64,000 bases of DNA from positions 342,572 through 406,571 of the forward strand of contig JAEERP010000002.1 of the NCBI GenBank assembly GCA_016285885.1. Reading direction: 5' to 3'. This DNA comes from Paludibacteraceae bacterium. Lineage in GTDB: Bacteria; Bacteroidota; Bacteroidia; Bacteroidales; Paludibacteraceae. The translations under genes were made by a program, and so were the position numbers. The notes beneath the pieces were generated by a model. The model did no database searches, was not told the origin of the DNA, and worked only from the letters and a program-made list of their open reading frames with translations. This document shows positions 8,203 to 16,836 of this stretch, one piece after another; within the stretch, counting starts at the first letter, position 1, and each line of letters begins with the position of its first letter.

Positions 8203-8300
8203 AGCGGGAGGAGGCGTCGATCCGTTTCCGCATGGTCACGGAGGCGTACGATTTCTTGTGTGAGGAGTTGAGCGTGGAACCAGTTAGCGTAGCGAAATGA
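8202..8300 (+). pseudogene. Remnant 3' tail of a ninth TerB/J-domain paralog
   Basis: Thirty-three codons including the stop encode EREEASIRFRMVTEAYDF... ending EPVSVAK, the exact C terminus of the array family, with no start and no upstream sequence. The remnant begins abruptly at the last base of the REP hairpin and is followed by a second REP unit, as after an intact gene. It is best read as what is left after deletion of one paralog between hairpins. Confidence 0.88.
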
Positions 8301-8311
8301 TGTTTCCCTAC

Positions 8312-8357
8312 GGCCTGAAAGGCCATTACATTATCTAGCCCAGGGCAACACCCTGGG
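8312..8357 (+). repeat. REP-like hairpin pair
   Basis: GGCCTGAAAGGCC (8312-8324) and CCCAGGGCAACACCCTGGG (8339-8357), 12 bases after the remnant tail. It has the same layout as the unit at 8157-8202. Confidence 0.85.
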
Positions 8358-8452
8358 AAATGTGGAGATGAACGATGTGTCGGACGCCCCCGGAGGGGGC
8401 AAAACAGATTTAATTCGAAGCCATGCGCCGTCGTATTTCCATAAAAATGTGC

Positions 8453-8460
8453 TAAATTTG
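8453..8460 (+). promoter_or_regulatory. -7 promoter box TAAATTTG of array copy 2
   Basis: TAAATTTG fits the Bacteroidota -7 consensus TAnnTTTG and lies 5 nt before the ATG. The block upstream (TTTCCATAAAAATGTGC) is shared with copies 3, 6, 7 and 8. Confidence 0.75.
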
Positions 8461-8465
8461 AGACT

Positions 8466-9674
8466 ATGGACACGAAAAGATTAGATAGTTTATTCGCAGG
8501 CTGGAAGAAAAAGCATTTGTTGACGAGGAAAGGAGCGTTGAGTATGGGGCGTAGTTTGATCCCTTATGTCTTCGGAATCCCTGTCGGATTTGTTTTTTTT
8601 GCGATTTCATGTGTAGTGACCGATAGGGTGAGCACCATTCATATGCCTATCTCCGTCACTTGTGGGGTGTTTTTCTTCCTCTTGTTTGTTCAGTTGTTTT
8701 CCGTCAAGCGTTTTTACAAGGATCGTGTAGAGGTGTTTCGTCTATGGGGACTCGTAAAACGCAAGTATTTTTATGCCGATTTGAGAAAGACTGTCCATTC
8801 CACTTATTACGATCAAGATTCGGCGACGTGGGTGAAGTGCCTTTCTGTCTCATTCAAGGGCCATTCATTTAATTGGAATACCGATAATACGTCAAACACA
8901 AAGTTCAACTGCTTGACGCAATTGTTTTCCTGTTTCAAATCCTCCTTCGTCAATCAATTGTATTACGATCAGATGGTGAAACTCTTCGCGTATGTGATAA
9001 CGTTAAAGGATGATCTTCCGTATCAGTCTGTTGAGACCCGATTGGCGGAGAAGTCCATTTCGGAGTTGTCCCGTGGCCGTTATGATGGCAGATCTGCCCT
9101 CTCTGATGAAAAGAAACGCTATAACAACTTCAGACGAAGGAAGGCACTGCCACAGGAGATGGGGTACGTGAGTGTTTGCCTCTCTATCCTGAAAAATAAG
9201 GGCGTGGACTATACCGACCGTATGGAGCTATTGTCCCACCTCTTCGAATGTGCCTATGCGAGCGATGGTATGGTGGATGATGATGAGTGGTTTTATCTTT
9301 CCCAGATCGCTTATTACCTCTGTGTCAAGGAATGGGACCTCCTTTCGTTGAAGTATCGCTTCGAGACGCAGAAGCAGGCTAAAGGCCATCGACAGGAGCA
9401 GGAGAATACCCAGCAACGTGAGCGCTACCGATCTGTCTGCTCCAGCCGCAAGCGGGAGGCCTATAAACTGCTGAATTTGAAGGAGAATGCTCCGTTGGAG
9501 GAGGTGAAGAGTGCCTACCGCACGCAGGTGAAGACCTGCCACCCAGATACCTTGCTGCCCACCGCCACGGATAGCGAGCGGGAGGAGGCCGCCATCCGTT
9601 TCCGTGCGGTCACGGAGGCGTACGATTTTTTGTGTGCGGAGTTGAGCGTGGAACCGGTTAGCGTGACGAAATGA
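8466..9674 (+). CDS. TerB/J-domain membrane protein, array copy 2
   Basis: A 402-residue paralog with the family layout. The N terminus MDTKRLDSLFAGWKKK is nearly identical to copy 8, as is the SMGRS.IPYVFG entry to the first membrane segment, so these two form a sub-pair. Two hydrophobic segments span about 38-58 and 63-80. A PH-like part begins RFYKDRVEVFRLWGL. The TerB-like region carries ECAYASDGMVDDDEW, and the J domain (about 330-395) includes CHPDTLLPTA. The inter-domain linker is Gln/Glu-rich (QEQENTQQRERY). The protein probably sits in the inner membrane with the J domain in the cytoplasm; this topology is inferred from the need to meet DnaK. Confidence 0.85.
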   Translation: MDTKRLDSLFAGWKKKHLLTRKGALSMGRSLIPYVFGIPVGFVFFAISCVVTDRVSTIHMPISVTCGVFFFLLFVQLFSVKRFYKDRVEVFRLWGLVKRKYFYADLRKTVHSTYYDQDSATWVKCLSVSFKGHSFNWNTDNTSNTKFNCLTQLFSCFKSSFVNQLYYDQMVKLFAYVITLKDDLPYQSVETRLAEKSISELSRGRYDGRSALSDEKKRYNNFRRRKALPQEMGYVSVCLSILKNKGVDYTDRMELLSHLFECAYASDGMVDDDEWFYLSQIAYYLCVKEWDLLSLKYRFETQKQAKGHRQEQENTQQRERYRSVCSSRKREAYKLLNLKENAPLEEVKSAYRTQVKTCHPDTLLPTATDSEREEAAIRFRAVTEAYDFLCAELSVEPVSVTK

Positions 9675-9685
9675 TGTTTCCCTAT

Positions 9686-9731
9686 GGCCTGAAAGGCCAT
9701 CCCATTATCTAGCCCAGGGTAACACCCTGGG
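9686..9731 (+). repeat. REP-like hairpin pair
   Basis: GGCCTGAAAGGCC (9686-9698) and CCCAGGGTAACACCCTGGG (9713-9731), 12 bases after the stop of copy 2. Confidence 0.85.
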
Positions 9732-9826
9732 GAATGTGGATGTGTGGTGTGTGTGTCGCCCCCGGAGGGGGCAAAAGAATATATAAATCCATGTTATGCA
9801 TCATTGCGTTTCCCATAAAAATATGC

Positions 9827-9834
9827 TAATTTTG
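9827..9834 (+). promoter_or_regulatory. -7 promoter box TAATTTTG of array copy 3
   Basis: TAATTTTG lies 5 nt before the ATG. TTG at 9804-9806, 20 bases upstream, fits the -33 element. Confidence 0.78.
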
Positions 9835-9839
9835 AATCT

Positions 9840-11231
9840 ATGGATATCATAAAGATAGAGAACATATTCAAGGAGTGGCAAAAAAAGGATCTGCTGACGA
9901 AGAAGGGTGCGCTGCGGGCGGACCCGAATTTTGTGTCTATTGTTAGAATGTTGCTTGGCATGCCGGGAGCCCTTCTGGTGGGTGGCCTTTACCTGCTTCT
10001 CTTTGTGGGCTTTTTTGTCGTCGTTATTATTGGTCCCTTATCATATGCTTCCTGGTTGTCAGACCACATGCATTGGGGAAGAAAAGTAGGATCTGATCTC
10101 GGTTTTATCTTCTTGTCTGTGATATGCATTCTTCTCTATTGTGTTTTCAAGAATGGAAGGCTTTCAAGAATGCTTACTTTTCTCCTTTCCGTGCTGACTA
10201 AAAGTTCCAACATCTCCGAGTCGATATTTTACTTCTGTTCTGAACCATCGCTTTTCCCTTTCTTGTATTATAAGCCTATCCATCTGTTCCATAAGGATCA
10301 TCTAGTGGTTTCTTCTGGTTGGATTAGTCCTGAAGAAAAATGCTATTATTCTGACATAGAAAATATTACGTGCTCCTATTTGAATAAGAAAGAGTTCCGC
10401 CTAAGGATTCTGGTCAAGGGTTGGGAAAAGCCTATTGAAGTGGTGAACACGCCTAAGTTGGATGAAGTGCTGCATCTCTTCGGTTCCGCCTTTCAGCCGA
10501 TCTTTGTCAATGAACCGCTGTGTGAGGATATGCTACGGCTCTATGCGGATATGATCACCTTGGGACGTGACCCCAAGAGCCAACAGGATGGACTGCAATG
10601 CGCCATGAAATACTTCTCGGAGCCGAAGTACAAAGACTATGATTACACTCGAAGGCTCACGGAACTGGTTGACACGTTCAATCAGTACAGGGCACAGAAG
10701 CGTATGCCTGGAAGCGAGGATTACATCAACAGATGTTTGTCCATTCTGAAGAACAAAGGGGTGGACTACGATGCTCGTTTGGATCTCTTGTCGCACCTCT
10801 TCGAATGTGCCTATGCGAGTGAGGAGATGGTGGACGTGGTGGAGCTGGACCGCCTCTCCCGCATCGCTTACTACTTCCGTGTCAAGGAGTGGGACTTCCT
10901 CTCGCTGAAGTATAGTTTCGAAGCTATGAAACAACAACGGAGCAGGAGGAATGGCAAGGAGAACGCCCAACAGAGCGAGCGTTACCAATCCGCCTATTCC
11001 AACCGTCTGCGAGAGGCCTATAAGGTGTTGGGACTGAAGGAGAAAGCCTCGCTGGAGGAGGTGAAGAGCGCCTATCGCACATTGGTGAAGAGCTGCCACC
11101 CCGACACCCTTCCGCCTACCGCCAAGGATAGCGAGCGGGAGGAGGCGTCGATCCGTTTCCGCATGGTCACGGAGGCGTACGATTTCCTATGTGCGGAGTT
11201 GGTTGCCGAACCGGTTAGCGTGGTGAAATGA
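9840..11231 (+). CDS. TerB/J-domain membrane protein, array copy 3
   Basis: At 463 residues this is the longest paralog. Its N terminus (IFKEWQKKDLLTKKGALRAD) and middle are almost those of copy 7; 93 bases (10590-10682) are identical to 16075-16167. The membrane region is longer than in the other copies, with hydrophobic stretches at about 40-65, 85-105 and 110-125, and is quite different from copy 7. Then follow a PH-like part (LFHKDHLVVSSGWI), a GSAFQPIFVNEPLCEDMLRLYADM helix block, the TerB-like domain with EEMVDVVEL in place of DGMVDEEEL, and the J domain with CHPDTLPPTA. The altered TerB acidic motif is shared only with copy 7. Confidence 0.85.
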   Translation: MDIIKIENIFKEWQKKDLLTKKGALRADPNFVSIVRMLLGMPGALLVGGLYLLLFVGFFVVVIIGPLSYASWLSDHMHWGRKVGSDLGFIFLSVICILLYCVFKNGRLSRMLTFLLSVLTKSSNISESIFYFCSEPSLFPFLYYKPIHLFHKDHLVVSSGWISPEEKCYYSDIENITCSYLNKKEFRLRILVKGWEKPIEVVNTPKLDEVLHLFGSAFQPIFVNEPLCEDMLRLYADMITLGRDPKSQQDGLQCAMKYFSEPKYKDYDYTRRLTELVDTFNQYRAQKRMPGSEDYINRCLSILKNKGVDYDARLDLLSHLFECAYASEEMVDVVELDRLSRIAYYFRVKEWDFLSLKYSFEAMKQQRSRRNGKENAQQSERYQSAYSNRLREAYKVLGLKEKASLEEVKSAYRTLVKSCHPDTLPPTAKDSEREEASIRFRMVTEAYDFLCAELVAEPVSVVK

Positions 11232-11279
11232 TGTGACTTTTTTGCCGCATGTCCGCATGTTTGCGCATGAAAGGCTTCC

Positions 11280-11331
11280 AACCGCTTCCGTGCGATTGCA
11301 AAGGCGTACGATCCCTTGTGTGCGGAAATAG
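11280..11331 (+). pseudogene. Decayed 3' tail of a further J-domain paralog
   Basis: Codons read N-RFRAIAKAYDPLCAEIA, matching the family tail IRFRxxTEAYDFLCAEL with substitutions. It follows copy 3 by about 50 bases and has neither start nor upstream domain. It is shorter and more diverged than the remnant at 8202-8300, so older. Confidence 0.7.
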
Positions 11332-11401
11332 CTTTTTTATTTCCTAAACTCATTTTCTCTTAGTATATTTACATAACTATTTTTGTAAAAAAGGATTTGT
11401 T

Positions 11402-12595
11402 ATGGATACGGGAAGAATAGAGAGAATATTTGAGGGATTCAAGAAGAAAAAGTTGTTGACGGGAAAAGGTGCGTTGAGTATGGGCGGCAATATCATGCCC
11501 TATGTTTGGGGATTGTTCGCTGTTTTAGTCGTATGGACAACCTTGAGTAAAAATGAGGTTCAACCACCTCTTTTGTATGTTTTGCCAGTGCTTGCCTTCC
11601 CTGTGGTTATGCTATTTTTCCCTACTAAGAAATTCTACAAGGATCGTATGGAGCTCTCCTATCTGTGGGGCCTCTTTAGTCGTAAGTTTGATTACAAAGA
11701 TCTCGAGGGGATTCATCATGCCACTTATTACAACCAGCAGAAAGGCTCTTGGGTGAAGACGCTCGAACTCAGGTTCAAGGAGACCTCGTTCCTGTTGAAT
11801 GACCATGTCGGGTCAAAGACAAAATTCGATTGCGTGACACGCCTGATGTGCTCTGGTTTTAAGCCGATCTTCGAGAATGAACTCTACTATAAGAGCATGA
11901 TACAACTCTTCGCGAATGTGATAGCGCTAAAAAAAGATCCTCAGTACCAAGCGGTGGAGACGCAGTGCGCATTGAAATATTTCTCGGAGTCTAAATATCG
12001 TAATTATGTTTTCAAGTATGATCTTTCCAACGAGTTGAAACAGTATCAAGCATACGAGGGAAAGAATCTTCCTGCGAAGATGGGGTATGTGAATATTTGT
12101 ACGTCCATCATGAAGGATAGGGGTGTGGATTATGCCGACCGTTTGGAACTCCTGACCCACCTTTTCGAGTGTGCCTATGCGAGCGATGGTGTCGTGGATG
12201 ATGAGGAGGTGGAGTACCTCTCCCGCATCGCCTTCCACTTCGTCATCAAGGATTGGGACCTCCTCTCTCTGAAATATCGGTTCGAGGTGATCAAACAGGA
12301 GCAGTACAGCGCTCAAAGCGATAGCACTGAATATACGAAGCAACGTGAACGTTTCCGCACGATCTATGTCAGCCGCAAGCGGGAGGCCTGCAACCTGCTG
12401 GGCGTAAGCTCGGAGGCCACGTTGGAGGAGGTGAAGAGCGCCTATCGTACGCTGGTGAAGAGCTGCCACCCGGACACGCTGCCGCCTACCGCGACGGAGG
12501 CGGAACGTGAGGAGGCCGCCATTCGTTTCCGTGCGGTCACGGAGGCGTACGACTTTCTGTGTGAGGAATTGAGCGTGGAGAAGGTTCATGCCTGA
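11402..12595 (+). CDS. TerB/J-domain membrane protein, array copy 4
   Basis: A 397-residue paralog. It has an N-terminal MDTGRIERIFEGFKKKKLLT helix, two hydrophobic segments (about 35-50 and 56-74), a PH-like part from KFYKDRMELSYLWGL, a TerB-like domain (HLFECAYASDGVVDDEEVEY) and a J domain with CHPDTLPPTA. The end differs from the rest (LSVEKVHA instead of EPVSVxK). Its promoter also differs: TATTTTTG at 11378-11385 is 16 nt from the ATG, not 5, and the conserved upstream block is missing. No REP unit follows; copy 5 starts only 35 bases later and may be cotranscribed. Confidence 0.84.
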   Translation: MDTGRIERIFEGFKKKKLLTGKGALSMGGNIMPYVWGLFAVLVVWTTLSKNEVQPPLLYVLPVLAFPVVMLFFPTKKFYKDRMELSYLWGLFSRKFDYKDLEGIHHATYYNQQKGSWVKTLELRFKETSFLLNDHVGSKTKFDCVTRLMCSGFKPIFENELYYKSMIQLFANVIALKKDPQYQAVETQCALKYFSESKYRNYVFKYDLSNELKQYQAYEGKNLPAKMGYVNICTSIMKDRGVDYADRLELLTHLFECAYASDGVVDDEEVEYLSRIAFHFVIKDWDLLSLKYRFEVIKQEQYSAQSDSTEYTKQRERFRTIYVSRKREACNLLGVSSEATLEEVKSAYRTLVKSCHPDTLPPTATEAEREEAAIRFRAVTEAYDFLCEELSVEKVHA

Positions 12596-12630
12596 ATCTG
12601 GCGGGTGGATTATCTTTTATATTCACTTTT

Positions 12631-13857
12631 ATGACGATAGACCAAAGGAAAATAGATAGTATATTCGACAACTGGAGACGTAAATCCTTTATCAGGGGGG
12701 ATGAATTTCTTGTCAGAATGAACCAAGAGAGGCGCATCTTGTTCGTGTGCTTGGTCACCGTTTTGGCTGCTATTATCCTGATTATGCTTTCTGTAGATCT
12801 CCTGTTGAACATCCCGTTGGGTATAATCTTATGTGGAGTTGTGACGGGCCTATATGTGCGCTACCGTGATTACTCCTTTTGCTTCCGTAGAACGAAACTG
12901 ATGGTTAATGGGGAGGAATTTCCCTATTCACAGTTGAAACGTATCGAATATGGCTGTGAGTATAATGCGTATGAAAGTAAACCTCGTCTTGTGCTCTATG
13001 TCGACAACCACAAGTTTGTCTTGTATTCGGAGAAGGTGCCGGAAAAGAAAATGGACGCTGTGCTCTATCTGCTAGGTTCGTGTTTCAAGCCAATCTTCAT
13101 CAATGAGCTCCTCTATGAGGATATGATACGGCTCTGTGCCTATATGATATCTCTTACAGGCAGTCGCAAATCCCGGCAGGAGGAGCTGCAATGTGTGCTG
13201 AACTATTTCGCGGAGTCAAATTTCGCCCATCATAATTTCGCTCGTGACCTTTCCCGGCAAATTGATCTGTACGATTTGTATAATGCGCAGGAACATTACC
13301 CTAAAGGAACAGGATACGTGGACATCTGTTTGTCTATCTTGAAAAATCGTGGAGTGGACTACGATGGACGGGTGGAACTCCTGTCTCGCCTTTTCGAGTG
13401 CGCCTATGCGAGTGATGGCATGGTGGACGAAGCGGAGCTGGAACGTCTCTCCCGCATCGCATTCTACTTGCGCATCAAGGATTGGGACTTCCTTTCGCTG
13501 AAGTATCGCTTCGAGGCGGAGAAACAGCAACACGCGGAGTCGAAACAACGAGAGGATCCTTCTGGTGATCAACAACATAGCTCGGAGAACCAAAAGCAAC
13601 GTGAACGCTACCAGTCTGTTTGCTCCAGCCGCAAGCGGGAGGCCTACAACCTGCTGGGCTTGAAGCCGGATGCCTCGTTAGAGGAGGTGAAGAGCGCCTA
13701 CCGCACGCAGGTGAAGACTTGCCATCCCGACACCCTGCCGCCCACCGCGACGGAGGCGGAACGGGAGGAGGCCACCATCCGTTTCCGTACAATCACGGAG
13801 GCGTACGATTTCTTGTGTGCGGAGCTATCCGCCGAACCGGTTAACGTGACGAGGTGA
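12631..13857 (+). CDS. TerB/J-domain membrane protein, array copy 5
   Basis: A 408-residue paralog with a shortened and altered N terminus (MTIDQRKIDSIFDNWRRKSF). Hydrophobic segments are at about 32-50 and 54-72. A PH-like part contains CFRRTKLMVNGEEFPYSQLKRI, the TerB-like domain reads RLFECAYASDGMVDEAELERL, and there is a long Gln/Ser/Glu linker (about 295-325). The J domain has CHPDTLPPTA and ends EPVNVTR. Because it lacks the conserved promoter block and begins 35 bases after copy 4, it is the copy most likely to depend on readthrough; TATCTTTT at 12612-12619 could be a weak own promoter. Confidence 0.84.
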   Translation: MTIDQRKIDSIFDNWRRKSFIRGDEFLVRMNQERRILFVCLVTVLAAIILIMLSVDLLLNIPLGIILCGVVTGLYVRYRDYSFCFRRTKLMVNGEEFPYSQLKRIEYGCEYNAYESKPRLVLYVDNHKFVLYSEKVPEKKMDAVLYLLGSCFKPIFINELLYEDMIRLCAYMISLTGSRKSRQEELQCVLNYFAESNFAHHNFARDLSRQIDLYDLYNAQEHYPKGTGYVDICLSILKNRGVDYDGRVELLSRLFECAYASDGMVDEAELERLSRIAFYLRIKDWDFLSLKYRFEAEKQQHAESKQREDPSGDQQHSSENQKQRERYQSVCSSRKREAYNLLGLKPDASLEEVKSAYRTQVKTCHPDTLPPTATEAEREEATIRFRTITEAYDFLCAELSAEPVNVTR

Positions 13858-13906
13858 CACGGTTCTTTTGCCCCTTTGGAACGTATGTTCGCATGGTCGC
13901 GTATGA

Positions 13907-13925
13907 CCTAGGGCAACGCCCAGGG
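13907..13925 (+). repeat. Half REP unit (second hairpin only)
   Basis: CCTAGGGCAACGCCCAGGG is the second hairpin of the family. The first (GGCCTGAAAGGCC) is missing and the sequence before it is degraded. Confidence 0.7.
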
Positions 13926-14018
13926 AAATGTGGACATGTGGGGTGTCGGACGCCCCCGGAGGGGGCAAAACAAATTTTAATCAATGTCATGCTCCATTGC
14001 GTTCCCATAAAAATGTGC

Positions 14019-14026
14019 TAATTTTG
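14019..14026 (+). promoter_or_regulatory. -7 promoter box TAATTTTG of array copy 6
   Basis: TAATTTTG lies 5 nt before the ATG, with TTG 19 bases upstream in CCATTGCGTTCCC as the -33 element. Confidence 0.78.
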
Positions 14027-14031
14027 AACCT

Positions 14032-15282
14032 ATGGACAAGGGAAAGATAGATAGTGTATTCGAGGACCTGAAGAACAAGAAAATGCTGAAGAAAGACGGG
14101 TCTTTTTATATGGGAGATTCAGTCGCCGGCACGATAGAAGCAATCTTCCTTGCTCTGTTCTTTTTGGCTGTTTTTGGCTTCGGAATCTCCTGTTTATGGA
14201 TTTTGGATGGATGGCGTAAAATATTGGGGATGATGCTTTTTTCTCCATTCCCCCTTTTGTTTCTGTGGGGTCTTTGGGTGCTGCCTGCTCGTCTATATTG
14301 GTATAGAGACCGCCTTGTGACAAAAAATTCCTTCGGAGCTAATGTGCATGAGTATAGTTATTCCGATATCAGTGAAATTAAAAGATATTCGAAATATGAC
14401 GAAAAATCGAAGACGTATGAAAAGAAGATAGGCATATCCTTCCGCAAACGCGGTATGGATTCTATCTCGATAGATGATAATCCACGTGCGTGCGAATTCT
14501 TTCGCTCTTGTTTTGGCGATATCTTTTCCGAACAAGAGGATGATGTGCATGATGATGAGTATGATTTGAGGATGAAGCTCTTTGCTAGAGTGCTTAAAAG
14601 AAATGCTACCGAGTGCCGTCCGTATGTGAAGGAACGTCAATGTGCGGTGCGTTATTTCACTAGTTTAAAGACGTATCGTGGTCGGGGGGATGAAGAGCGT
14701 TACTTTACAAATCGTCTTACTTATTGGTTGAAGCAATGCAAACGTGACACGAAGGAGAAATGTGTGGAGGATTGTCGCACGCTGGGCCGTGAGATCATGA
14801 AATCTAAAAGCATGGTTTATGAGGAACGTCTGGCGTTGCTTACCTATTTCTTCGAATGTACCTATGTGGAGGATGGTCTGGTGGATGAGTGGGAGCTGGA
14901 ACTTCTCTCTCAAATCGCCTTTGTCCTTGAAATCAGATCATGGGACTTCGTTTCCTTGAAGCATCGTTTTGAAGGGAAAAAACAGGAGGAGTCCAAGCAG
15001 AAGGGGGAGGAGGATACCCGACAGCAGAACCGCTATCAACAGGTTTGTTCTAATCGTAAGCAGGAGGCCTATTCCTTGTTGGAACTGAAGCAGGGCGCCA
15101 CGTTGGAGGAGGTGAAGCGTGCCTATCGCACATTGGTGAAGAGCTGCCACCCGGACACCCTGCCGCCTACCGCCACGATCAAGGAGCGAGAAGAGGCCAT
15201 CATCCGTTTCCGCTCGGTCACGGAGGCATACGATTTCTTGTGTGCGGAGCTGAGCAAGGAGCCGGTTCGCGTGGCGAGATGA
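14032..15282 (+). CDS. TerB/J-domain membrane protein, array copy 6 (most divergent)
   Basis: A 416-residue paralog. The family frame is kept: an N-terminal helix (IDSVFEDLKNKKMLKKDGSF), two hydrophobic segments (about 38-61 and 66-84), a PH-like part (LYWYRDRLVTKNSFG), TerB-like and J domains. Two conserved blocks are changed: the segment before TerB reads CRTLGREIMKSKSMVYEERL rather than CLSILKNKGVDYADRL, and the TerB core is FFECTYVEDGLVDEWELELL. The J domain is standard, with CHPDTLPPTA. It carries an extra acidic stretch SEQEDDVHDDEYD (about 165-177) absent elsewhere. Strong divergence in the middle with a near-identical J domain fits either different partner binding or C-terminal gene conversion. 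Confidence 0.83.
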   Translation: MDKGKIDSVFEDLKNKKMLKKDGSFYMGDSVAGTIEAIFLALFFLAVFGFGISCLWILDGWRKILGMMLFSPFPLLFLWGLWVLPARLYWYRDRLVTKNSFGANVHEYSYSDISEIKRYSKYDEKSKTYEKKIGISFRKRGMDSISIDDNPRACEFFRSCFGDIFSEQEDDVHDDEYDLRMKLFARVLKRNATECRPYVKERQCAVRYFTSLKTYRGRGDEERYFTNRLTYWLKQCKRDTKEKCVEDCRTLGREIMKSKSMVYEERLALLTYFFECTYVEDGLVDEWELELLSQIAFVLEIRSWDFVSLKHRFEGKKQEESKQKGEEDTRQQNRYQQVCSNRKQEAYSLLELKQGATLEEVKRAYRTLVKSCHPDTLPPTATIKEREEAIIRFRSVTEAYDFLCAELSKEPVRVAR

Positions 15283-15293
15283 TGCTCCCCTCC

Positions 15294-15339
15294 GGCATGA
15301 AAGGCCACCACATTATCTAGCCCAGGGCAACACCCTGGG
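15294..15339 (+). repeat. REP-like hairpin pair
   Basis: GGCATGAAAGGCC (one mismatch, 15294-15306) and CCCAGGGCAACACCCTGGG (15321-15339), starting 12 bases after the stop of copy 6. Confidence 0.83.
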
Positions 15340-15386
15340 AAATAGATTTCAATGCCATGTACCATAGCATTTTCATAAAAATACGC

Positions 15387-15394
15387 TAATTTTG
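15387..15394 (+). promoter_or_regulatory. -7 promoter box TAATTTTG of array copy 7
   Basis: TAATTTTG lies 5 nt before the ATG, within the shared block CATAAAAATACGC-TAATTTTG. Confidence 0.76.
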
Positions 15395-15399
15395 AGACT

Positions 15400-16716
15400 A
15401 TGGATACGATAAAGATAGAGGAGATATTCAAGGAGTGGCAAAAAAAGAATCTGCTGACGAAGAAGGGTGCGCTGCGGGCGGACCCGAAGTTTGTCAGGTG
15501 TCTCAGATTATGTTTTTCCCTTTTCCTGATTATAGCCCTTATCTCTCTTATTTCCGTGATTCTTTTCCAGTTGACGATCTTCCTAGCTGACGCCGCCGCA
15601 GAGGAAGGGTTATATGGTATAATTTTGATGATACATTTACTTCTTTGGCCATTATGGTATTATCTTCTCTTTTCCAAGTCGGATAAATTGACCCATATAT
15701 GCGAATCGGCGTTTTTCGCCTTGACGGATCCACTGCTTCTCCCGTATCTTCGGGCTAACCCTATCCTTCTGTTCCACAAGGATCATGTAATGGCTTCTTC
15801 AGGCTGGATAGGGAAGAAAAATACACTCTATTACACTGATTTAAAATCGGTTAAATATCCTCTTCCAAAGAAAAAAGAAATTCGTATCCAGTTACGATTC
15901 AAGGGAATGGATAAGCCTTTCGTGGTGGAGAAGAAACCAGCGATAGATCAGGTGATGCATCTCTTCGGTTCCGCCTTTCAACCAATCTTTTGCAATGAGC
16001 CTTTGTGTGAGGATATGTTGCGGCTCTATGCGGACATGATCACCTTGGGAAATGACCCCCAAAGCCAGCAGGACGGACTGCAATGCGCCATGAAATACTT
16101 CTCGGAGCCGAAGTACAAAGACTATGATTACACTCGAAGGCTCACGGAACTGGTTGACACGTTCAATCACTACAGGGCGCAGAAACGTATGCCTAAAAGC
16201 GAGGATTACATCAACAGGTGTTTGTCCATCCTGAAGAACAAGGGCGTGGACTACGATGGTCGCCTGGCGCTTCTGTCGCACCTCTTCGAATGTGCCTATG
16301 CGAGCGAGGAGATGGTGGATGTGGTGGAACTGGATCGTCTCTCCCACATCGCTTTCTACTTCCGTATCAAGGAGTGGGACTTCCTCTCGCTGAAGTACAG
16401 TTTCGAAGCCATGAAACAACAACGGGGTAGGAGGAACGGCACGGAGAACGCCCAGCAACGTGAGCGTTACCAATCCGCCTATTCCAACCGCCTGAAGGAG
16501 GCTTATAAGATATTGGGATTGAGCGAGAAAGCTACACTGGAGGAGGTGAAGAGCGCCTACCGCACGCAGGTGAAGAACTGCCACCCCGACACCCTGCCGC
16601 CTACCGCCAAGGATAGTGAGCGGGAGGAGGCGTCAATACGTTTCCGTACCATCACGGAGGCGTACGATTTTTTGTGCGCGGAGTTGTGTGCGGAGCCAGT
16701 CAGTGTGGCGAAATGA
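15400..16716 (+). CDS. TerB/J-domain membrane protein, array copy 7
   Basis: This 438-residue paralog is the sister of copy 3: the first 30 codons, the block GSAFQPIFCNEPLCEDML and the TerB-like domain with EEMVDVVEL are shared, with 93 identical bases at 16075-16167. Between these blocks the membrane part is unrelated in detail (hydrophobic at about 32-55 and 66-85) and 25 residues shorter. The PH-like part begins LFHKDHVMASSGWIG. The J domain carries CHPDTLPPTA and the protein ends EPVSVAK. Conserved flanks around a variable membrane segment suggest the segment is under diversifying selection or has been exchanged. Confidence 0.85.
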   Translation: MDTIKIEEIFKEWQKKNLLTKKGALRADPKFVRCLRLCFSLFLIIALISLISVILFQLTIFLADAAAEEGLYGIILMIHLLLWPLWYYLLFSKSDKLTHICESAFFALTDPLLLPYLRANPILLFHKDHVMASSGWIGKKNTLYYTDLKSVKYPLPKKKEIRIQLRFKGMDKPFVVEKKPAIDQVMHLFGSAFQPIFCNEPLCEDMLRLYADMITLGNDPQSQQDGLQCAMKYFSEPKYKDYDYTRRLTELVDTFNHYRAQKRMPKSEDYINRCLSILKNKGVDYDGRLALLSHLFECAYASEEMVDVVELDRLSHIAFYFRIKEWDFLSLKYSFEAMKQQRGRRNGTENAQQRERYQSAYSNRLKEAYKILGLSEKATLEEVKSAYRTQVKNCHPDTLPPTAKDSEREEASIRFRTITEAYDFLCAELCAEPVSVAK

Positions 16717-16727
16717 TGTTCCCCTAC

Positions 16728-16773
16728 GGCCAGAAAGGCCATCACATTATCTAGCCCATGGCAACGCCCTGGG
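16728..16773 (+). repeat. REP-like hairpin pair (imperfect)
   Basis: GGCCAGAAAGGCC (16728-16740) and CCCATGGCAACGCCCTGGG (16755-16773), 11 bases after the stop of copy 7. Substitutions weaken the second stem. Confidence 0.78.
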
Positions 16774-16823
16774 GACAAAAGAAATTTAAATCATGGCACC
16801 ATCGCATTTCCATAAAATTGTGC

Positions 16824-16831
16824 TAATTTTG
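16824..16831 (+). promoter_or_regulatory. -7 promoter box TAATTTTG of array copy 8
   Basis: TAATTTTG lies 5 nt before the ATG, preceded by the shared block GCATTTCCATAAAATTGTGC. Confidence 0.76.
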
Positions 16832-16836
16832 AAACT

